A DNA stretch of 27,527 nucleotides from Candidatus Uhrbacteria bacterium (GTDB taxonomy: Bacteria > Patescibacteriota > Patescibacteriia > 2-12-FULL-60-25), in contig SICT01000004.1 of the NCBI GenBank assembly GCA_009691315.1, forward strand, positions 1 to 27,527, in the 5' to 3' direction. The notes under the pieces were generated by a model. The model searched no databases. It saw only the letters and a program-made list of their open reading frames with translations, and had not been told where the DNA came from. Every line of letters starts with the position of its first letter. Position 1 is the stretch's first letter. Made by a program: the position numbers and the translations under genes. Positions 7,478 to 12,560 of this stretch are shown piece after piece.

Positions 7478-7502
7478 TAATTATCGATTATAAACCATAT
7501 TA
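7464..7502. promoter_or_regulatory. Inverted repeat over the -10, probable operator of fic
   Basis: TAATATGGTATAA (7464-7476) mirrors TTATAAACCATATTA (7488-7502) with a 2-base bulge. One arm covers the -10, the other the leader. The Fic protein ends in an HTH-like domain, which suggests autorepression; a leader hairpin is the alternative. Confidence 0.55.
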
Positions 7503-7508
7503 AGAACT

Positions 7509-8450
7509 ATGGCTCTCCTCCAACCATCGATGCGCAAACGCCTTGACACAAAGCTCAGGCGTCTGAACGCGCTTCGCCCACTCCCTGTATCTGCCGTCCA
7601 GAAGCTACGGGAGCAGTTTCAAATTGAGATGACGTATCATACGAACGCGATCGAGGGGAATAGTTTGACGTTGAAGGAAACATTTCTTGTCGTAAATGAG
7701 GGATTAACGGTAAAAGGGAAACCGCTCAAAGATCATCTTGAAGCAAAAAGCCATCAGGCAGCGTTAGAGTATCTGTATGACTTGATCGCACATGACCGAA
7801 ATGTCACGGTATCTGAACGACTCGTCCGTCAGTTACATCAGCTCGTGATGCAAGACGTGGACAAAGAATGGGCGGGCATCTATCGAAATGGACTCGTCAT
7901 GATCACGGGAACAAAACATCGCCCACCTGATGCGTTGGATGTTCCAAAAAAGATGCATGAGCTTGTGGCATGGATTGGAAGACAGAAATACATCCATCCG
8001 ATAGAGCTTGCCTCCATCGCGCATCATAAGCTGGCAGCGATCCACCCCTTCTTCGATGGAAATGGTCGCACAGCACGCCTATTGATGAATGTTCTTCTTA
8101 TGCGAAAGGGTTTTCCGCTCACGATTATCTTGAAAAATGATCGAAAGAAATATTATCGTGTCTTATCACGTGCAGATGACGGTGATCTCGCTCCACTCAC
8201 CCAGTTTGTTGCGCAAACGATTGAGCGATCGTTGGATATGTACCTCCGAGCTCTTGAACCAACAACGGTAAAGAGCGAACGATACGTGTCTCTCGAGAAG
8301 TTAAGTCACGGAACGAGCTACTCAGCGAAGTATCTCAATCTACTCACGAGAACAGGTCGTCTGGAAGCTCATAAAGATGGACGTAATTGGGTAACGACAA
8401 AGGAGGCGCTCAAACGTTACGAAAATGGAAGACTACGAAAAAGAGGATAG
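7509..8450 (+). CDS. Fic-domain protein with C-terminal HTH-like domain, class II
   Basis: 313 residues. The active loop HPFFDGNGR is at 179-187 and the inhibitory helix motif TNAIEGN at 45-51, the classical SxxxE(G/N) type that keeps class II Fic proteins off until relieved. An N-terminal DUF4172-like helical cap precedes it. The C-terminus (about 257-305: YVSLEKLSHGTSYSAKYLN, then HKDGRNWVTTKEALKRY) resembles an excisionase/MerR-type helix-turn-helix. It has its own strong promoter overlapped by an inverted repeat. It is only distantly similar to the Fic at 4122, so this is not a recent duplication. The stop codon TAG ends on the first base of repeat C. Likely activity is AMPylation; target unknown. 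Confidence 0.94.
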   Translation: MALLQPSMRKRLDTKLRRLNALRPLPVSAVQKLREQFQIEMTYHTNAIEGNSLTLKETFLVVNEGLTVKGKPLKDHLEAKSHQAALEYLYDLIAHDRNVTVSERLVRQLHQLVMQDVDKEWAGIYRNGLVMITGTKHRPPDALDVPKKMHELVAWIGRQKYIHPIELASIAHHKLAAIHPFFDGNGRTARLLMNVLLMRKGFPLTIILKNDRKKYYRVLSRADDGDLAPLTQFVAQTIERSLDMYLRALEPTTVKSERYVSLEKLSHGTSYSAKYLNLLTRTGRLEAHKDGRNWVTTKEALKRYENGRLRKRG

Positions 8451-8522
8451 ATCTGGAATGTAAATCGCCGCATCATCCATTCTCTCAAAAACAGTTCTGA
8501 CTTCCTCTACCACGGTACCCCA
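8450..8522 (+). repeat. 73-bp direct repeat, copy C
   Basis: Begins at the last base of the fic stop codon and aligns gap-free with copies A and B. It ends in GGTACCCCA, 3 bases before the hairpin. Confidence 0.8.
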
Positions 8523-8525
8523 ACA

Positions 8526-8564
8526 AAAATCCCCTCCGCAGTACTGCGGAGGGGATTTTGTTTT
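8526..8564. terminator. Bidirectional hairpin terminator after repeat C
   Basis: 8526-8542 is the exact reverse complement of 8543-8559: AAAATCCCCTCCGCAGT and its mirror, the strongest hairpin in the window. A-rich and T-rich flanks allow it to end both fic and the convergent lysozyme-like gene, whose TAA stop is at 8563-8565. Confidence 0.9.
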
Positions 8565-9108
8565 ACTTCATCGCAAGTTCAATGGGAGCGGCTTGATTGA
8601 TCTCAAGTGGTTGGTTCCAAAAACGTTTTCCATTGCGCAGAGCCTTGGCGGCATAGCCATTGTTTACGTTACAGCTATTATGACACTGGACCGCGTAGCG
8701 CACATATTTTGGATAGCTATTGAATTCCAAGTAGCTGAGCGACCACTGGGCAGAACAGGCTAAATCTTCCGCACAAGTAATGGAGATATCGTGCAGTTTA
8801 TAGTGAATTTGAAAGTAGCCACGCGCTCGTCCTCCGTCACCAATGACCGTGGAACGATTTGAAGATTCAGTCCACAGCATACCTAAAAGCGTTTGAGCAC
8901 AGTCCTGGCCATAGCCATTTGCTTCACACACGGTTAACAGAACCTCCTGAACAGTAGGCTGAATAACGTCTGTTGAGGCCTCAACTGGTACAGATTGGGC
9001 AAACACTGGTTGACCCAGCGCAATCATTACAAGTATGGCTGTCCCTAAGGTTTTTTTGATGCGTGAATTCATAGGCATAGACTCAATTTTTGTTGAGGAA
9101 TAAGCCAT
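8563..9108 (-). CDS. Secreted lysozyme-like (SLT-type) muramidase
   Basis: 181 residues from ATG 9108. The segment LLGMLWTESSNRSTVIGDGGRARGYFQI carries the family's catalytic-type Glu (WTES) and the GDGGxAxGxFQI pattern of SLT/lysozyme-like transglycosylases, which cut peptidoglycan glycan strands. The signal peptide is clear: NSRIKK, a hydrophobic stretch TLGTAILVMIALG, and a likely cut in VFA-Q. Five or six Cys in the mature part suggest disulfides. The promoter at 9143-9171 excludes starts before about 9135. ATG 9108 is the first after it, but ATG 9072 (MNSRIKK) gives the more usual signal peptide. Possible roles are wall turnover or attack on a host wall; which cannot be decided here. Confidence 0.82.
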   Translation of the reverse strand: MAYSSTKIESMPMNSRIKKTLGTAILVMIALGQPVFAQSVPVEASTDVIQPTVQEVLLTVCEANGYGQDCAQTLLGMLWTESSNRSTVIGDGGRARGYFQIHYKLHDISITCAEDLACSAQWSLSYLEFNSYPKYVRYAVQCHNSCNVNNGYAAKALRNGKRFWNQPLEINQAAPIELAMK

Positions 9109-9109
9109 A

Positions 9110-9137
9110 AAACAAAACGACCGCACTTGCGATCGAG
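9110..9137 (-). promoter_or_regulatory. Terminator-like hairpin in the 5' leader of the lysozyme-like gene
   Basis: On the minus strand GATCGC-AAGT-GCGGTC forms a 6-bp stem directly followed by GTTTTGTTTT and then ATG 9108. It lies just after the predicted start of transcription, so attenuation is possible. Confidence 0.35.
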
Positions 9138-9142
9138 GAACG

Positions 9143-9171
9143 AAGATACCATGTTTGAGACGTTTTGTCAA
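9143..9171 (-). promoter_or_regulatory. Promoter of the lysozyme-like gene
   Basis: On the minus strand TTGACA (9166-9171), 17-base spacer, TATCTT (9143-9148). Confidence 0.7.
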
Positions 9172-9245
9172 GAGGGAGAGGTATATTTTACTGCTAGGTT
9201 GAGCAAAAAAGGCTTAAGTTAAAAGTCAAAAATAAGGGGATTCTG

Positions 9246-9267
9246 TTTTGGGGTCAGGTCCATATTT
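9246..9267 (+). repeat. REP-like motif TTTTGGGGTCAGGTCC, copy 1
   Basis: One of three intergenic motifs of the form TTGGGGTYAGRTCC (others at 9858 and 11586). The motif resembles tails of IS200-like/RAYT-associated REP sequences. No RAYT gene is in the window. Confidence 0.45.
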
Positions 9268-9359
9268 ATCAATGGTTCATTTTTCTTGCGAACAGAAAGC
9301 ATCTATGGCACTCTAAGGATAGATTTATCATCATTTTCTCTCTAAATTTTATTTAATCT

Positions 9360-9839
9360 ATGTCAGAGCCAAAGTTGGGAGGAGCCGTTGAACAACATGA
9401 GCGCTTGATAAAATTCGTTCTTATACCCGGACGTCCTGCAAGGCAGCCTGATGCAGATGAATGGATACAGGTGGGACAGCCAATGGGATGGTTTGTTCGT
9501 CCTGAAGGTTCTTTGAGTTCTCGCATAGAAGCCCAGGAACCTGGTTCCTTGGCTTCATATCTTGTGGAAATATATGGAACTGAATACCTCGATTTTATTG
9601 TGGGCTTCGAGGAATCAAGTGATCAGTTGCAGAATGAAGCACAGGCCTTGGTGGAGTTACTGAACGATCCAGAAATACAAAAGGGAATCCGGGATATCAT
9701 TCATCAAAAAAAGAAACTAGCCGAGGGAATACGTAAAAGTGAGCAGGAGATCGAAAAACGTATCGCGGTGATGGCTGAGAGGCTGGGCACAGAATATTTT
9801 GGTCCAAAGGAAGAATGGGAACTTCATAAAAAAGAATAA
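9360..9839 (+). CDS. Unknown 159-residue protein with coiled-coil tail
   Basis: Not recognised. Residues 1-85 look globular (FVLIPGRPARQPDADEWIQVG, MGWFVRPEGSLSS). From about 88 to 145 the sequence is a charged heptad-like helix (ELLNDPEIQKGIRDIIHQKKKLAEGIRKSEQEIEKRI cut here by description only: Glu/Lys/Ile-rich), typical of a coiled coil. No signal peptide or membrane helix. The ATG follows a TAAATT -10-like hexamer by 11 bases. It is flanked on both sides by REP-like motifs. Confidence 0.6.
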   Translation: MSEPKLGGAVEQHERLIKFVLIPGRPARQPDADEWIQVGQPMGWFVRPEGSLSSRIEAQEPGSLASYLVEIYGTEYLDFIVGFEESSDQLQNEAQALVELLNDPEIQKGIRDIIHQKKKLAEGIRKSEQEIEKRIAVMAERLGTEYFGPKEEWELHKKE

Positions 9840-9857
9840 AAATTTGTTGAGTATTTG

Positions 9858-9877
9858 TTTGGGGTTAGGTCCCATTT
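9858..9877 (+). repeat. REP-like motif, copy 2
   Basis: TTTGGGGTTAGGTCCCATTT, 24 bases before the next ATG; it therefore lies in the leader or promoter region of the methyltransferase gene. Confidence 0.45.
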
Positions 9878-9900
9878 CATTTTACGATAGACAGGGTTGC

Positions 9901-10530
9901 ATGAAAATCTCTCAACAGCACATGAAGGAATTTTTTCAAAAGAATGAAAATAGTTCTTCTTTTGGTATTCCGATAAAGACCGTTGAGCGGTTAGCAGAAC
10001 TTTTACCATCGGGTTTGGTTTTGGATTTAGGGGCAGGGGATGGGCGTCATGCACTTTATCTGGCAGACAAGGGATTTCAGGTCAAAGCGATTGATCTGTC
10101 TACTGCTGGGATTGAAAAGCTCCAGCAACTCGCTGAGTCCCGAGGGTTCGTCATTCAAACCGAAGTTGCTGATGTGTCGACGTATGCTATAGAGATTGAC
10201 TACGAAGCCATCATCGCCATTCTTCTTTTTCAATTTTTGAACGCAGACGCTTCGTTACGTTTGATGAAGGAGATGAAGGCACACACAAAACCCGGCGGGA
10301 TAAACGTCGTGCACGTGTTTACAAGAACAGGCGATCGTCCTCGTTTAGACCAGGAAGAGGATCCGACAGCTTTTTATCCAGAAGATGGTTGGTTAAAAGA
10401 GTTTTATTCTGATTGGGAGGTGATTGAATATTCTTCATCTACTGAACCCTTAATCGGAAAATCTCATCAAGATGGCACACCAATGACAAGTGTTGTTGAA
10501 AAAATTATTGCGCGTAAATCTATTTTTTAG
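9901..10530 (+). CDS. TehB-like class I SAM methyltransferase
   Basis: 209 residues. SAM motif I is LVLDLGAGDGRHALYLADKGF (begins near 39), followed by VKAIDLSTAGIEKLQ, the arrangement of TehB/PF03848 and related small-molecule methyltransferases. An FQFLNADASLRLMKEM segment and KPGGINVVHVF match the later motifs. TehB acts on tellurite, but most relatives have other or unknown substrates, so no resistance is claimed. ATG 9901 is preferred over upstream in-frame codons because those would read through the REP-like motif. The stop overlaps the convergent gene by 11 bases. Confidence 0.85.
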   Translation: MKISQQHMKEFFQKNENSSSFGIPIKTVERLAELLPSGLVLDLGAGDGRHALYLADKGFQVKAIDLSTAGIEKLQQLAESRGFVIQTEVADVSTYAIEIDYEAIIAILLFQFLNADASLRLMKEMKAHTKPGGINVVHVFTRTGDRPRLDQEEDPTAFYPEDGWLKEFYSDWEVIEYSSSTEPLIGKSHQDGTPMTSVVEKIIARKSIF

Positions 10531-11113
10531 CCACTTTCTTTAAACGTTTTTTGTGAGCCTCTTGATATAGATTGGGTGCGTGTTGTTGTATGAGGCGTGT
10601 CCATGCACGCATGAGTTCCAGTTCCTCTTGGCAGTGCGCCTGCGAATATGTGATGCTAAAAACAAGGTCTGGATCAAGTTCCCACGAAGCACGTTCTCCC
10701 ATGGACGGAATGCGACCGCTAAAGGCATCGATGGCTGTTTGAGGGTATCCCACGAGTTTGCCATAGTGTTCGTGATATTCTGCTGGCAATGGGTGCTTTT
10801 CCCTTTGAACATGAAGGCTGAGGATTTCCTGAATCGCTTCTGGTGTCTGTGCCACGATCAGACTGTTTGAGTGATCTTGTGTTTCTAACTCAACGTATAG
10901 ACCGGCTTCTCGCAGCGTTTGCACGATCGCTTCAGGAGAGCCGTCACGCGTGGTCAGGCTAGAGGTCATGGCGGGTTTTGCTTCAAGTAAGACAAGGAGG
11001 AATTGTATTTTTAGATCCACTCCACAAGGTAACTGCTCGATTCGCGCAATCGCATCCAGTTTTTGCTTTGGGAGTTCTTTCGTGCTGAGAGGGTTCGGTT
11101 TGTCGAATGACAT
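10520..11113 (-). CDS. Unknown 197-residue protein
   Basis: Not recognised. It starts at ATG 11113 (MSFDKPNPLSTKEL); the longer frame to 11152 adds an unlikely Trp/Phe-rich lead. The protein looks cytosolic and mostly helical, with an acidic middle and a strongly basic C-terminus (HKKRLKKVAKK). A segment with HEHYGKLVGYPQTAIDAFSGR suggests a conserved motif around His-Tyr-Gly...Gly-Tyr-Pro, the most likely functional site. The 3' end overlaps the convergent methyltransferase by 11 bases. Confidence 0.65.
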   Translation of the reverse strand: MSFDKPNPLSTKELPKQKLDAIARIEQLPCGVDLKIQFLLVLLEAKPAMTSSLTTRDGSPEAIVQTLREAGLYVELETQDHSNSLIVAQTPEAIQEILSLHVQREKHPLPAEYHEHYGKLVGYPQTAIDAFSGRIPSMGERASWELDPDLVFSITYSQAHCQEELELMRAWTRLIQQHAPNLYQEAHKKRLKKVAKK

Positions 11114-11192
11114 ATTGGATCCATTGTCCCACACGAAGAAGCGACAGATCAAGACATTTACAAATGAGCATAATATGTTTTAATGGAAGTCT

Positions 11193-11510
11193 ATGAAATC
11201 ATGCATAACCTGTGGGATGCCGTTTGAAGGGAACCATGCCAATGATATTGGGTTGGAGTTGCCTGAAGGGCAGGTGTGTAAATTTGATTCTGTGGATGGA
11301 AAATTGAAAAGCGGGGAAGAGATTTTTGAGGGAGGAGTGAATTTTTTCGCTCAAGCCGCGACTGACGGTAATCGCGATTTGGCCATTCGGCTCACGCGCA
11401 AGAACATGCAGGTTCTACCCTATTGGAAACTTCACCCGTTTGCCGGTTTGGAAGGTCCTGCGGCAACAGATGAAGAATTTGGAGCTGCCATGGCAAAGGT
11501 ACTTTTTTAA
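11193..11510 (+). CDS. Small zinc-ribbon protein (PF12674-like)
   Basis: 105 residues. The N-terminus MKSCITCGMPF and the later VCKFDSVDGKLKSGEEIFEGG follow the putative zinc-ribbon family (Zn_ribbon_2), in which two Cys pairs flank a variable loop. Here Cys4 and Cys7 are kept, but the second pair is Cys29-x2-Asp32, so one ligand may be Asp or metal binding may be lost. The C-terminus keeps the family-like LPYWKLHPFAGL segment (family members often have M..LPAWK). Role unknown; related domains occur alone or fused to AraC-type regulators. Confidence 0.7.
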   Translation: MKSCITCGMPFEGNHANDIGLELPEGQVCKFDSVDGKLKSGEEIFEGGVNFFAQAATDGNRDLAIRLTRKNMQVLPYWKLHPFAGLEGPAATDEEFGAAMAKVLF

Positions 11511-11540
11511 CTGAAACGAGAAGGCTGGCAGGATGTTTTT

Positions 11541-11559
11541 GGTACCTGGTACCTTTTTT
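11541..11559 (+). terminator. Weak hairpin terminator
   Basis: GGTAC-CTG-GTACC (11541-11553) followed by six T, 30 bases after the zinc-ribbon stop. Confidence 0.45.
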
Positions 11560-11585
11560 GTCTGGTTTTTTAGGATGAGGTCTCA

Positions 11586-11606
11586 AATTGGGGTCAGATC
11601 CTGAAA
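11586..11606 (+). repeat. REP-like motif, copy 3
   Basis: AATTGGGGTCAGATCCTGAAA, just upstream of the paralogue 2 promoter. The CCTGAA extension makes it the copy most like known RAYT-type repeats. Confidence 0.45.
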
Positions 11607-11609
11607 CAT

Positions 11610-11638
11610 TTGTTTTGATACCCGATACCGGATATACT
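11610..11638 (+). promoter_or_regulatory. Promoter of RBBP9-like paralogue 2, leaderless
   Basis: TTGTTT (11610-11615), 17-base spacer, TATACT (11633-11638), then exactly 10 bases to ATG 11649. Confidence 0.55.
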
Positions 11639-11648
11639 GACATTCTAT

Positions 11649-12254
11649 ATGGATCAAAAAAGTAATGTCGTGATGCTTCATGGTCGTTGGCCTGAAAAGA
11701 TAGATGGTGAATTTATTGCTGATATTCCATCATGTGATTCGAATTATGAAGGAAACTGGATGGGGTGGACAAAGGAGCGTCTTGAAGAAAAAGGCTATTC
11801 AGTCACGTGTCCGATTATTGTTGATGCATGGAAAGCGTCTTATGAAGAATGGAAAAGAGAACTTGATAAAGTGACGATCGATGAGAATACAATTCTGGTC
11901 GGTTTGAGTGCAGGCGCATATGCATTGCTTCGCTGGCTGGGAGAGTCAGGAGAAAAAGTGAAGAAAGTTATTCTGATCGCCCCAGCATCAAAACGAATGT
12001 TGGATAATCCAAATCGCGACAAGGCTCCTCAAGAGGAAGAGTTCTATTCATCTGAGATTATGCCAGGTTTGAAATCTCAAATTCAGGAGCGGGTGGTCAT
12101 TATTGTTTCAAACGACGATTATGCCGACATTCTTCAATCGGCAGAGTTATTTAAAGAAGTATTAGATGCAAAAGTCATCCGATTGGACGGTTTGGGCCAT
12201 TTTTCTTTTTTGATCAAAACATTGCCGGAGTTAGTTGAGGAGATCATGAAGTAA
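11649..12254 (+). CDS. RBBP9/YdeN-like alpha/beta serine hydrolase, paralogue 2
   Basis: 201 residues, a clear paralogue of the protein at 6802. The shared block includes IPxCxxNxExNWMGWTKxRLEEKGY, and the elbow GLSAG again has Ser87. The acid lies in the VSNDDYAD segment and the catalytic His in GLGHFSF. The C-terminal third differs most, around the segment after IAPAS, likely changing the substrate pocket. The ATG lies 10 bases after TATACT. The YwbE-family gene follows 7 bases after the stop and is probably co-transcribed. Substrate unknown. Confidence 0.87.
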   Translation: MDQKSNVVMLHGRWPEKIDGEFIADIPSCDSNYEGNWMGWTKERLEEKGYSVTCPIIVDAWKASYEEWKRELDKVTIDENTILVGLSAGAYALLRWLGESGEKVKKVILIAPASKRMLDNPNRDKAPQEEEFYSSEIMPGLKSQIQERVVIIVSNDDYADILQSAELFKEVLDAKVIRLDGLGHFSFLIKTLPELVEEIMK

Positions 12255-12261
12255 CTCGTGT

Positions 12262-12474
12262 ATGTCAGATTCTGTGTACACCGAACATACGATTCGTAAA
12301 AATATTTATCACGGTCTCCTAGTTGTTATCGTAGAGAAACAAGATCAGGGCACAGGCCGATCAACACGTGGGATCGTGAAAGAAATTTTAACCAGTGCCT
12401 CAGTTCATCCGCGCGGCATTAAAGTCAGGCTCGAGTCAGGGGAGGTAGGGCGAGTGCAATATATTGAGCTCTAG
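12262..12474 (+). CDS. YwbE family protein
   Basis: 70 residues, the usual size of this single-domain family (DUF2196). Matching segments are IRKNIYHGLLVVIVEKQDQGTGRSTRGIVKEILT, here cited by its parts GLxVxIVxKxDQxTGxxTRGIVK, and HPRGIKVRLESGEVGRVQ. It is a small beta-barrel-like protein widespread in bacteria with no established function. It begins 7 bases after paralogue 2. Confidence 0.9.
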   Translation: MSDSVYTEHTIRKNIYHGLLVVIVEKQDQGTGRSTRGIVKEILTSASVHPRGIKVRLESGEVGRVQYIEL

Positions 12475-12481
12475 GAGCTAC

Positions 12482-12533
12482 TTATCAACAGGAGACCTGG
12501 TCCGGACCAGGTCCGATGGGGGTTTATCAACAG
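12482..12533 (+). repeat. Perfect 20-bp palindrome between two TTATCAACAG repeats
   Basis: GACCTGGTCCGGACCAGGTC (12494-12513) is fully self-complementary. TTATCAACAG occurs directly before it (12482-12491) and after it (12524-12533). TTATCAACA is one base from the DnaA box TTATCCACA. No T run follows, so it is not a normal terminator. It lies between the ywbE-like stop and recQ. Confidence 0.6.
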
Positions 12534-12560
12534 TTTGGCTCTTGACAGCGGGTTTAAAAA

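Noticed and set aside
4122..8450. Fic/antitoxin (FicT-FicA type) operons
   Set aside because: Both Fic proteins carry their own inhibitory motif and neither has a small partner gene on the same strand.
5844..8522. Integron attC sites
   Set aside because: No GTTRRRY core, no inverted L/R boxes within the repeat and no integrase in view.
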